Origin: Alectoria sarmentosa
Taxonomy: Eukaryota > Ascomycota > Lecanoromycetes > Lecanorales > Parmeliaceae
Direction of reading: 5' to 3'
Length of the DNA: 15,817 nucleotides
Assembly (NCBI GenBank): GCA_009733775.1
Contig: WOGZ01000548.1
Location: 1 to 15,817 of the forward strand
Shown here one piece after another: positions 1 through 9,232 of this stretch; the first letter of the stretch is position 1, and the number at the start of each line of letters is the position of its first letter. The notes under the pieces are model-generated. The model saw only the letters and a list, made by a program, of their open reading frames with translations, ran no database searches and was not told the origin of the DNA. Made by a program: the position numbers and the translations under genes.

Positions 1-2065
1 GAATATATTTAATAAATTATTTATATCGTTTTTTTAAATAATAACGATTTCATTTAAAATAAAACGATTATAAATGCGTAAATTATAATGTTATAAATTT
101 TTATATAATAATTTATAATTTTATATAATTGAATCGATTTTCAATTTTTTAAATATCGTTTTAAAGATAATAATATAAAAATTAATGCTTTTAAAAAAAG
201 TAATTATTTTTCGATAAAATTATTATTTAATATTATTATAATAATTATACTTAATATAATTAATATAAAAAACGCGATCGAAAAAAAGTTATATCGTATT
301 ATAAATTGTTTTTAAATGTTATTTATAATGTAAATTTGATTAAAAATCGATTTTTCGATTTTTGAAAACGTTAAAATAAATATATAAATAATAATCGCGT
401 TTTATATTTTACACGTGAATGAAGCGATCGAATAATTAATAATAATTTATTATAAAATTATCGAGGCGACGTTATTATATTAAACGCTATAAGCGCGATA
501 TTTTTTATATTTATTAATTAAAATTATAATGTTAAATTTTAGAAAATGTAAAGTATTATTAATATCACGCTCGTTAAAATTAATGAAATTATTTATACTC
601 GTTTTAATTTTATAATGTTTTTTATTCTCGTTTTAATCGTCGTTTTAATTATCGTTTTATAAAACGTTTATTTTAAATGTAATAATTTTAATTTTAACGC
701 TATTATAACATTATTTGAATAATTCGTTTTTAAATAACGTTTCATTATATCGATCGTAGAGTTAATTTATAAAATCGAAATTATATTATAAAAACTTTAT
801 AATATATAAACAACGCGTAATATAATATGTTAATTTTATTAAAAATTAAATAATTGTTAAAAGAGAATTGAAAAGCGAGTTTGAAAAAGAGTTATTAAAA
901 AAGTTAATATTAAGAAAATTTGTTCATAAATCTTACAGCAAAGGATTTTTTATATCGATTAAAACATTTTTCGATCGTTTAAAAATGTAAAAAACGTATC
1001 GTTGAATAAAAAAGAAGGCGATAATCGAGATAAAAAAAACGCGTTTTAAAAAAATAAAAATCGATTAATTTAAAAAGATAACGACTATAAGAAAGAGAAA
1101 TCTGTTTTAATTTTTTTAAAAAATCTTTCACGTTTTTTTAAAGCATTATTAATTAATTTTTTGATAATAATTAATGTTTTATTTCGATTGTCGACGAAAA
1201 AAAACTCGCTTAAAAAGCGGCGTTTATACGCGTTAATAAAGATTTTAAGAAAATATTAAAAGACGATTATAATATTCATTTTATTTAATAACACACTTTA
1301 AAGAAATATCGATAACGAATATATTTATTTAATAATTAATTAATAAATTAATAAAAAAATAATGATTACACGCGATTTCGCAGATAAATAATTAAAACAA
1401 AAAAAAATTAATTTGCTTCAAATAAACGTCGTGCGATTTCAAGATCGATATTTAAATATTTATTTATCTTATAAATAATCGATCGATTGTTATAATTTTT
1501 ATATCGTTGAAAAGCGTAAATCGAGTATTACAATTTACGAAATTATAAAAAAATTTCATCTTTAAAAGAATAAAAGGCAAAAAATGTAAAAATTATATAT
1601 ATAAAATTTTAATAAAAGTGCTCGAAAGATTTAAAAATCGTTATTCGAGCGATATTCGAAAGAAAAAACTAACTTGATTTTTTAATTAACTATATATATA
1701 AATTTAGAATATTTTAACTTGATTTTACATTATTTTTTTATATATATTAATTAAAATAGCTTGTTTTCTTTTCACGCATTAATTAATAACTTTAATTAAA
1801 ACTTATATTATAATCGTTAAAAAAGTATTAACGTTATTAAAATAATTAATTATCGACGACGCGAAAATAAACTTAATAGTTATAACTTTATATTTATTAT
1901 TTTATAAAAATTTAATAAATTATTTAATATAGTAGCGAAACTTAAAGCGTAAATAAGCGAAAAAATAATATATAATATTAACGACTATTATTATAATATA
2001 ATTGAGATTAAAAAATGAAATTATAAAATATAAAAAAGATAATTATTATAATTAATTTTTTTTTA
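1..2065. repeat. RIP-mutated AT-rich isochore, left arm
   Basis: Extremely AT-rich DNA with stops in all frames and no credible gene. By hand count the first 600 bases hold 37 C and 51 G (about 15% GC), and 28 of the 37 C are followed by G. This composition fits fungal repeat DNA that has passed through many rounds of repeat-induced point mutation (C to T on both strands). The original elements cannot be identified by eye here. That RIP is the process at work is supported by the readable LTR pair at 2071-2248 and 4719-4879. Confidence 0.85.
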
Positions 2066-2070
2066 CTTTT
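2066..2070. repeat. Possible target-site duplication, left copy
   Basis: The five bases CTTTT lie directly before the TG-type start of the left LTR. The five bases directly after the right LTR (4880-4884) are CTTTC. They differ only by a C/T change of the RIP type, so they may be the two copies of a 5-bp target-site duplication made when a single element inserted. Five bases in AT-rich DNA can match by chance. Confidence 0.4.
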
Positions 2071-2248
2071 TATTAAAATTAATATAAAGTTTAAGATTAT
2101 ATAAATATATATAATAAAAATAATATGTTTAGAAAATTATGTAAATGAAAGAAAAGTCGATTATATATAGGTTTTTAAATTACGTTAAAGTCGATAAACT
2201 CGATAAAGTTAAATAAGCGATAAAATTAAATAAAGTACGTTTATAACA
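2071..2248 (+). mobile_element. RIP-mutated LTR, putative 5' LTR (178 bp)
   Basis: This is a mutated copy of the LTR at 4719-4879. The two align base for base at an offset of 2648 up to 2217. Of 50 differences over 161 aligned positions, 48 are G to A (31) or C to T (17) in this copy, none go the other way, and 2 are transversions. The ancestral ends would read TGTCA at the left and TAACA at the right, the usual TG...CA form of retrotransposon LTRs. The copy is 17 bp longer than its partner because of an extra tandem unit at 2218-2234. Which superfamily (copia or gypsy) it belongs to cannot be told from the LTR alone. Confidence 0.85.
2201..2234 (+). repeat. 17-bp tandem duplication inside the left LTR
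   Basis: Two adjacent 17-bp units (2201-2217 and 2218-2234) differ only by G/A changes. The right LTR has a single unmutated unit at 4849-4865, beginning CGGTAGGGCTG. The duplication is the only length difference between the two LTRs. It was therefore either gained after insertion or separates two LTR subfamilies. Confidence 0.8.
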
Positions 2249-4718
2249 CTATTTTCTTTTTTAAATAACGATAACCTTTATTGCTATAAGTCGATATAAG
2301 CTTTTTTTATTGTTAATAATATTATTAATATTATAATATCGTAAAATATACTCGTTATATATATATATTTACTAAATAAATTAATAAAAACAAAGTTTTT
2401 AACGTTTTTCTTTAACGTTAATAGCGACGATAACATAATTTTTCGAAAATTTAATTAATATTTCATCGCGAGTATATTATTATAACGTTATAGCACTTTA
2501 ATTTTAAAGAGATTTCGTTAAAAAATGAAAAAGTTGTAATTATATAAACATTTAATTATAAAATAAATATATAAAATTGAATTTTCGAATAGAGAAAAAA
2601 TTCTTAAATAATGCGATTTAATTAATTCGAGTGATTTTGAATCGTAAACGTTAAATCTTAATTGAATATCGTGCTTTCGATATGATTTTCGAGTGCCTTT
2701 TTTCATAAAATGTTATTTATACAAAATCGAATAAAACTATTAACGACGATAGTAAAATTAATCGACGATATAATATATTTTCGAATATTGTTTATATATA
2801 CATTTATAAAAATATTATAATTAATAAATTTTATATAACGTTATTATTAATTAATAAATTTTTAAACATCGTCGAAAGTAACGAATTTAAACGCATTTTT
2901 TAAATATAATATAAAATAAAATGCGCAATATCGTATTTTCGTTATTGTTAATAATAATATATAATAACTATTGAAAATTAAAAATTTAAATCTTCGAATT
3001 TAAATTATATGCTATTTTGACGATATTAAATTATTTTTTAAATGTTTACAATCTTCGCTTATAATATTATCGTGTCTTTTTTATTATTAATATTAATATA
3101 TAATAATTATTCAAAATAATCGTGACTTTATTAACGATTATGTTTTCATCGTCGATATTTTTTTGAATTAAAGCGAGAAATAATAGTATATTTATCACGA
3201 TTCTTTTTTATAACTTTAAGTTTTATTAATTAATATTATTTAACGAAGATATTCGCTTTTTTAATAACTTTTTATTAATTCAAAACTTAATAATAATAAT
3301 CACGTAATGTTAAATACTTTTTCAAAGTTAATATATTTTTTTTTTATAAATATTAACTGCGTTTTATAAACGATTTATTATTTTACTTCGTAAATTAAAT
3401 ATTAAATCGATTTTTATAATCTTAAATTTGCTATATTCAAATTTATAATTAACATATTTTATAAATTTTACATAAAATTTAAAAAACGATTGTTTCTTTT
3501 ATTTTATAAATAAATATAATTTACGATTTTTTTTGTAAATCATCTTTTATAATGTTTCGTAAAAATTAATTAAATAATTTAAGAGCTCGCTAATCGAGAT
3601 ACAAAAACCTCGTCGTTATTTAAATAATGTATATTTAATAATCTCTTTTTCAAGTCGCGTAATAATATATACAATTTTGAAAAATTTAATAAAATAATAA
3701 TTATCGTTATAAATAAATTTATTTTAAATTTTCATTTTTTAATTATCGAATAAAGTCGCATTAATATTATTAAATATAAATAAATTTAAAAATATAATGC
3801 TAAATATCGATCGAATCGATTATTTATATATTTTAAAAAAACGTTTTAACGTTTCAAAATTTCGTAATAAAGACGAAGAAAAAGATGTAAAATTATTAAA
3901 AACTTTTTAATCTTATAATTTCTAATTTATAAATTAAGTTTTTAATTAATTTTTCTAAAATCGCTAATAAAGATTTTTAGCGAACAAAAAGTGTTATATT
4001 TATAATATACGTAATTGTAATAAATTAAGAAACGAATAACGAGTATATAAATCTTTATATATAAAATAAAACTAATCACGATATATAAACGATCGTGATT
4101 TAAATAAACGACGTTATAAAAAAACGAATTTGATATTAATGTAAAATTTTATTAAAAAGAATTCATAATATATTATATAAAAACTTCGCGTTTTCGAGTA
4201 AAGTATCAAGTTTTCAACGTGAATAAATATTATTAAATCGAATTTATGAAACGTTATGCTCTTTGCGGCGAAGATAAATGTTAAATTTAAATATTAAAAA
4301 TGTATTTTTTTTATAAAAGCGATAATAAGCTCGTTTTTAAATCAATCGAATTATTATAAAAAACGTATATATTTTAAATAATATTTTTTCGATTATATCA
4401 AGCTTCGTCGAATGTTAATAAAATAATAATGAATTTAAATAAATATAATGCAAGCGGAGAAAAGTTTTTAAATTTTTTTATATTTAATATAAAAGACTTA
4501 TTTTTAAACAATTTAAATCGTCGTTAAAGACTCGAATAATGTAATATATATTCTTTTAAATAATGTAAATTGCGATGAAAATTCTTTGTTTATAAGATGT
4601 TTATATAATAAAAAAACTCAGCGTGTTTTTTATTAAATTCGATTGTTTGTTTCGAGCAATAATGAAAAACCCGTTACTTTTCTTCGCCGAATGAGGGTAC
4701 GAAGGAGACTTATTATAA
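2249..4718. mobile_element. RIP-degraded interior between the two LTRs
   Basis: About 2.47 kb separates the two LTRs. It is AT-rich and stop-filled up to about 4650. The last 70 bases (about 4650-4718) keep CCC, GGG and mixed words and look nearly unmutated. No protein domain, primer-binding site or convincing polypurine tract can be read; GAAGGAGA at 4701-4708 is the nearest purine run to the right LTR. If this is one element, the interior is short compared with a full copia or gypsy element (usually about 4-6 kb in total), which would suggest a deletion derivative or a non-autonomous element. Two unrelated LTR insertions remain possible. Confidence 0.5.
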
Positions 4719-4879
4719 TGTCAAAATTAGTATAAAGTTTGAGGTTATATGAATATATGTAACGAGGATAATAAGTCTAGGGAACTATGTAGAAGGAAGG
4801 GAGGCCGACTATATGTAGGTCCCTGGACCACGCTAGGGCCGGTAGGCCCGGTAGGGCTGAGTAGGGTACGCTCGTAACA
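4719..4879 (+). mobile_element. Largely unmutated LTR, putative 3' LTR (161 bp)
   Basis: Starts TGTCAAAATT and ends CTCGTAACA, a standard TG...CA LTR outline. It is the near-original version of the RIP-mutated LTR at 2071-2248, which fixes both its boundaries, because similarity stops exactly at these ends. GC content is ordinary, so it lies just outside the mutated block. It ends 207 bp before the ethanolamine kinase start codon on the same strand, so it may supply or disturb part of that promoter; this is inference. A GGTAGG-rich stretch at 4835-4866 includes the unit duplicated in the other copy. Confidence 0.85.
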
Positions 4880-4884
4880 CTTTC
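4880..4884. repeat. Possible target-site duplication, right copy
   Basis: CTTTC follows the right LTR directly and pairs with CTTTT at 2066-2070, allowing one RIP-type change. If real, it marks where original host DNA resumes. Confidence 0.4.
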
Positions 4885-5086
4885 GGTGAGTCTTGCACCT
4901 GCACCTTCTCCGACACTTCAACGGCCAACGCAATGCTCATGCGACTGCTTTCCAGGCAACAATTGGGGCAGAAATCCCATTTTTCTCACACAAATACCTC
5001 AGCTGTCAACCCAGGCCCAATCGTCAGCCTGTCCGATTGTGCAACCTAGCTACATAGATCTCACATCCTTATGACCGTCGAAGACT
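4885..5086 (+). promoter_or_regulatory. 5' flank and leader of the ethanolamine kinase gene
   Basis: About 200 bp of ordinary-composition DNA between the LTR and the kinase start. No TATA or CCAAT box stands out. An upstream ATG at 5071 opens an 18-codon frame that ends at TGA 5122-5124, overlapping the kinase start at 5087 in another frame. If the transcript includes 5071, this overlapping upstream reading frame would be expected to reduce kinase translation. The transcription start is unknown. Confidence 0.45.
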
Positions 5087-6537
5087 ATGTCTTTCGACGG
5101 AACGAGCAACGACATCTTCAATGACATCCCATACATACCTTTGTCCTACAGCAACACAGATTCTCAGACGTCGGCACTTCGCCTGATCTTGACAATCTTC
5201 CCGGACTGGGGACATGGTGACGGCAAGATCGAGTTCATTCGCTTCAAGGATGGCATCACCAATACTGTATGCTTCTGCCTGTAATGGATCCATACTCTGG
5301 TAGGGTCCTAGGGGACTCGCTTACTGATCATGAGTCTTTAGTTACTGAAAGCTGTCAAGAGGCGGCCCGGCTACACTGAGGAGCAGGTGGATAAAGAGGC
5401 AGTCCTGCTGCGGGCATATGGCAACGGGACCGAAGTCCTAATCGATCGAGAAAGTAAGTCGAGTGCTAGCTGCTTGCAAAAGCTTCCATCCATTTGGATT
5501 GACGGTCGAACAGGGGAGGCCACTTCTCACTCTTTACTCGCCCAACACAAGCTGGCCCCGCAATTGCTCGCTCGCTTCCAGAACGGCCTCATGTACAGAT
5601 TCATTCGGGGTCATGTCAGCAGTTCCGAGGACCTCACATCGGAACCTGTCTGGCGAGGAGTAGCACGCAGACTGGGTCAATGGCACGCGACTCTTCCGAT
5701 AATCTTGGCTGGGAAAACAGCGGTAGTCGCCGATGCGGGCCTGGAAGTGCCGCTTAAGTCATCGGCCCCAACGTCAATAGCTTCGCTGGAAGAAATCAAT
5801 GCTATCACGCCTTCAAAACCTGCTCCCAATGTTTGGACAGTGATGCAGAAATGGGTGTTCGCTCTACCCACAACGAACAAGGCCGAGACAAAACGGAAAG
5901 AGGTGCTACAGAACGAACTCGAACGCACGGTAGCAGACTTGGGGGACACACCTGGGCTAGGGGGTAATGGGGTACCTTGGCACTCCGAAAAAACGTGTAT
6001 CAGAACGTCTCACTAATGCGTCTGATCTAGCTTGTTTTTGGCCATACAGATCTTCTCAGCGGCAATGTAATTGTGCAGCCCCGCTCAGCCTCGGCTAGGG
6101 ACAGCAAGATTGATACGGTTGCGTTCATCGACTACGAATATGCTACTCCCTCGCCTCCCGCTTTCGACATTGCGAACCATTTTGCCGAATGGGGTGGCTT
6201 TTCGTGCGATTTCAATGTTCTCCCAACACGCTCGGTGCGACGTCATTTCATTGAGGAATACCTCTCTAGCTACACCTCGCATACCAAGCTTCATCCAAAC
6301 ATTGATTACGTATCTCGGCTCTTTGAAGAAGTAGATGCGTTTCGCGGCGCTCCGGGATTGTATTGGGGTATCTGGGCGCTTATACAGGCGACTATATCGC
6401 AGATCGACTTCGACTATGCATCATATGCAGAGATAAGGCTCGGCGAGTATTGGGCGTGGAGAGCGGAAGAGGATGGGAGCCGAAATCGCGACGGCAAAGA
6501 AAAGCCGTTAAGGGAAAGGAGATGGGCAGAAGAGTAG
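5087..6537 (+). CDS. EKI1: Choline/ethanolamine kinase, probably ethanolamine kinase (4 exons, 418 aa)
   Basis: Phosphorylates ethanolamine (possibly choline) with ATP, the first step of the CDP-ethanolamine (Kennedy) route to phosphatidylethanolamine; it is expected to be cytosolic. Exons are 5087-5266, 5342-5453, 5514-5971 and 6031-6537; joined they give 1257 nt, 419 codons including the TAG stop. Every junction restores family-typical sequence: DGITNT|LLKAVKRRPG, LIDRE|REATSH and GLGGNG|LVFGH. The N-terminal lobe carries FKDGITNT (about 53-60) and RAYGNGTEVLIDRE (84-97). The catalytic loop reads GHTDLLSGN, with His255, Asp257 and Asn262 of the kinase (Brenner) motif, and IDYEYA supplies the metal-binding Asp284. 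The C-terminus (YWGIWALIQATISQIDFDYA) is complete, so the enzyme looks intact. ATG 5087 is chosen because it is in frame and gives a normal family length. It converges on the luciferase-domain gene. Ethanolamine rather than choline preference is inferred from overall resemblance only. Confidence 0.93.
5267..5341 (+). other. Intron 1 of the ethanolamine kinase gene (75 nt)
   Basis: Donor GTATGC, branch-like TTACTGATC at 5321-5329, acceptor TTTAG. Phase 0. Reading through hits the stop TAA at 5282-5284, so splicing is required. Removal joins ITNT to LLKAV, matching the family. Confidence 0.93.
5454..5513 (+). other. Intron 2 of the ethanolamine kinase gene (60 nt, stop-free)
   Basis: Donor GTAAGT, acceptor AACAG. 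It splits a codon after its first base. The 60 nt are a multiple of three and contain no in-frame stop, so a retained intron would add 20 residues without breaking the protein. Removal gives IDREREATSHSLLAQHKLAP, which fits the family; the unspliced reading does not. Confidence 0.9.
5972..6030 (+). other. Intron 3 of the ethanolamine kinase gene (59 nt)
   Basis: Donor GTACCT, branch-like CACTAATG at 6011-6018, acceptor TCTAG. Phase 0. Retention runs into the TAA at 6014-6016, before the catalytic loop. Removal joins GLGGNG to LVFGHTDLLSGN. An alternative donor, GTAATG at 5964, fits the family less well. Confidence 0.9.
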
Positions 6538-7075
6538 TCAGGGTCTGGAGACAGATTTGAAATGGCTTTGTGTAGCGCATGGCGATGGCGTTGGTCTTCA
6601 ACGACAATGTATACCCACGATAGAGTACAATGGTGGAGAGATAAAATCGTTGAAAAATACGAAAGAGAAATGAACTCACGGGTCGTGGCATACATTCAAA
6701 CATAACAGTCGATATCGTGGCAGGAGTCCATGATTCAAGAATCCGTGGCTCTGGAGTTGGCTGCCTCCAAATTGATCAATTCGCAAGAGTTGACCTTTGG
6801 CACTGGACTTGACATTTTTCCGGGGGCAATGTCCCTTGCTATCAAGTCTCATCGTCTAGTCTCCGTTAGCCAGCAAATTTCTCCGTCTTCGCACAGAAGC
6901 TCTCCTCTTGTTGAACAAAACGCCAGCCCTGCCCAAGTTCCCCCAATAAAAACCGAAATGCTCAACGCAGGTTAAATTTCAGCAGCGCAAGCACGAGTTC
7001 GTCGAATTAGCACACTACAGTCAAACCCCACATCTTATTCTTTCAGACCCCACCTCGTCACGCTCTTGGTGCACT
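6538..7075. other. Convergent intergenic region, 3' ends of two genes
   Basis: The 538 bp between two converging stop codons has ordinary composition and no recognised gene. Short open frames here, including one of 81 codons at 6730-6975 on the + strand, give low-complexity translations with no family resemblance. An AATAAA at 6945-6950 (+ strand) could serve as a poly(A) signal for the kinase, although it is about 400 nt past the stop. Confidence 0.5.
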
Positions 7076-8170
7076 TTATTCCTCTCCGCCCAAACCGTTG
7101 GCCTTCGCCAAGTCCACACCGCCAACCCACCAAGCGCCCGCCTTGACAATCTCCATTACAGTCTCAACCTGGCTTTCTTGTCGTGGGGCGTACACCATAA
7201 CGAAACCAGAGGGTAGCAATTCTTTGCCATGGACGTACTTGCCTGCAAGCGGGTGTCTCTCTCCCCAGCCGGCGGAAAGCACGATTGAAACGTCAAGCGG
7301 ATGAAGTGTAAGATGCATACTAGAGTCCTAGCGATGACAAAGGTGGTCAGCGGCGGTCTCTATTAATCGTAGTGAATAGCAGATATGTCCTCCTGAGAGC
7401 AAAACTTTCGATGAAATGAAACGAAAAATTTCATGTTACAACTAGAGAAGACGACGGAAAGATGTTTGCTAGCTGCTGCAGAAAAATTTCCCGATCGTCC
7501 TTGAACGAGAAGATAGCTCTCAAAGGACACGACGAACCAGATGCCCATTTGAACTTTGGTGACCTGAAAAGCTTACCATAGCATGCAGATGACAGATCTC
7601 CCCAGTATCCTGACAGGTTGGATTCAGATGGCTGAACTCCGGATGCGCTGTATCAGGGGGAGCTGACTCGGTACAGGCAGAAAGGAATAGAGCAAGACCA
7701 TTTTTTTCAAAGCAGGAGCGGCCTTTCCATATTAGAGATGGAAAAGCCGCAGCAAGTTTGTGAAGACCGTCTCGAAGAGCATGATGCAATTCAGCTGTGC
7801 ACTTTTGGTTCAATTGGCGATGTGGGGCGATCCCGGCGGTAGTAGGGCGAAGACCTGAACGTTGCGGCAATTGCCGCAGGTATCCATTTGTAGGATAGAC
7901 GGTTTCCGCCAGTGATGGGGGCCGGAAGGGATCGCTGATGGCGAACAGACGCAGATATGACACACGGAGGTATCCTAGGAAGGTCTTCGGGGTCCCGCCT
8001 GGGCCCAAGGCCAAGAAGGCGTGGTAGTCCTTGAGCACAAAACGGTAGGCGGGAAGAAGAATAGTGATCAGAAGGCCTGGGTAGAGAAGGTAGCTGAGCT
8101 TGGAAGGAGATGTTGGGGGAATCAGGATGTCGGTCAAGTCCTCGCCGCCGTGATCGAGGACGGCTGGCAT
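7076..8170 (-). CDS. Fungal luciferase-domain (DUF5519-like) membrane protein (2 exons, 281 aa)
   Basis: Exons on the - strand are 8170-7577 (198 codons) and 7327-7076 (83 codons plus TAA). Residues about 27-46 form one hydrophobic, probably membrane-spanning segment. The family block DYHAFLALGPGGTPKTFLGY follows at 49-68, then GIAPHRQLNQKC (113-124) and SCFEKNGLALF (152-162). The junction gives GEICHLHAM|DSSMHLTLHP, leading into GWGERHPLAG (218-227) and GFVMVYAPR (239-247). This order matches fungal proteins annotated as luciferase domain-containing. The name comes from weak similarity; no light-emitting activity is implied and the biochemical role of the family is unknown to me. Length and motifs look complete. 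ATG 8170 is used because it places the membrane segment near the N-terminus as in relatives. It converges on the ethanolamine kinase gene. Confidence 0.85.
7328..7576 (-). other. Long intron of the luciferase-domain gene (249 nt)
   Basis: On the - strand: donor GTAAGC at 7576-7571, branch-like CGCTGACC shortly before the acceptor, and acceptor CGCTAG ending at 7328. Phase 0. It is three to four times longer than the kinase introns. The DSSMHLTLHP frame begins right after the acceptor. A 61-codon open frame inside (7548-7363) has no recognisable content and is probably chance. Confidence 0.75.
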
Positions 8171-9232
8171 GATGGGCTATACCTGAGAATAGACAGGCGT
8201 TGAGAGCTTGGTACCTGGAATATCAACACTGATCACAGCCGGTCGAGATTTGTGGGGGCAAATACTATGCGCTTAGCTTGCTCCGGAGAACTTTGATGCT
8301 TCAATTTGGGAGGAAAAGGGACAACGCTCAATGCTTAGAAGGAGGTTACCTCAAATTGTGTGACCGGATGATAAACCAGGAGGCCATGCACAGGTATTGA
8401 TCTGTCTGGGCGATGTTTAGTGGCCAAATAAAGAGAGGAATGTGTCACATCTGGCTAAAATGGCGGTGTTTTTATTTGAAGCTATGCAGCATGTGAGGAT
8501 GTTGATAGTGATGCCCTATGGACACCACTTCCCGTAGCGGTATGTGATTAAAGCAAGGCCGAAAAGTGACTTGCGGCGGAGGTGGTGTGTCTGACTGTCA
8601 ATAAGCAGAAGGAAAGTGAGTGAGGGAGTGAGTGAGCGATGGAGGGAAATGCTGTGGGGGATGAGAAGATTGAAATATTCAAAATGTAGTGATAAGCAGC
8701 AGCTGGAAATGACTCAGGTCATACTTTAGTGAAGGCATACCGGGCCCAGAATGCTAAATCCAAAGTTGAAAATTGAAATTTGGTCAAAGACATGTGACCT
8801 CCTCATACCTTGTCACCCAGCATAAGCGGGAGATGTTCCCGGACGATGAGAAAAAGCACGCCCCACCAATGCCGACAAGCAATACCGTAGCGATAATAGC
8901 AATGGCATCTTGAGGCAGCTGACGATAATCTAGAACCCAAATCCCAACATGCCATTTTCGCTCAGATGCAGATGTGCCTGAATGCGCGAGCCGCACGAGT
9001 CCGCAAAAGACAAGGGATGGCTTGACAAGAACCCCCAAAAATTGGTGCTTGGTCGACTTGCACCTTTGTCATGCATCTCAGTGATAGAAAGGCAATATCA
9101 AGTGCTGCTCTGAAATTCGAAGAGGGTGAATCATCTTCTTGTCCAAGGAAGAAGTAGAGTACATATGGCAGCTCTTCAACGCAGCAGACATCAGGCCCCA
9201 TGCAGCCCAAGGGACTTTTGGTGCCCTGATCC
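8171..9232. other. Upstream region of the luciferase-domain gene, no gene recognised
   Basis: About 1.06 kb of ordinary composition holding the presumed promoter of the - strand gene ending at 8170. No clear coding region is seen. A short - strand frame (8784-9038) has a hydrophobic run (DAIAIIATVLLVGIGG) that could be a membrane segment, but I could not connect it to flanking exons or a family. A GTGA-type microsatellite lies at 8616-8639. Confidence 0.45.
8616..8639 (+). repeat. Imperfect GTGA microsatellite
   Basis: About six units of GTGA with one GGGA interruption, read on the + strand. No function is suggested. Confidence 0.8.

Noticed and set aside
2518..2706. 62-codon open frame in the left AT-rich block (- strand)
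   Set aside because: It lies in RIP-degraded DNA; the lysine-, isoleucine- and tyrosine-rich translation reflects AT composition and matches no family I know.
1..4650. Mitochondrial DNA as the explanation for the AT-rich blocks
   Set aside because: No mitochondrial genes are visible, the blocks are continuous with spliced nuclear-type genes, and the mutated/unmutated LTR pair points to RIP.
4745..4933. 62-codon - strand frame over the right LTR
   Set aside because: It covers the LTR and flanking DNA, with a proline- and arginine-rich translation caused by GGTAGG repeats.
4886..5074. 62-codon + strand frame just before the kinase
   Set aside because: No family resemblance, and it is not in frame with the kinase start. 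It is more likely leader or promoter sequence.
6730..6975. 81-codon + strand frame between the converging genes
   Set aside because: Low-complexity translation with no recognisable domain, in the expected 3' untranslated region of the kinase.
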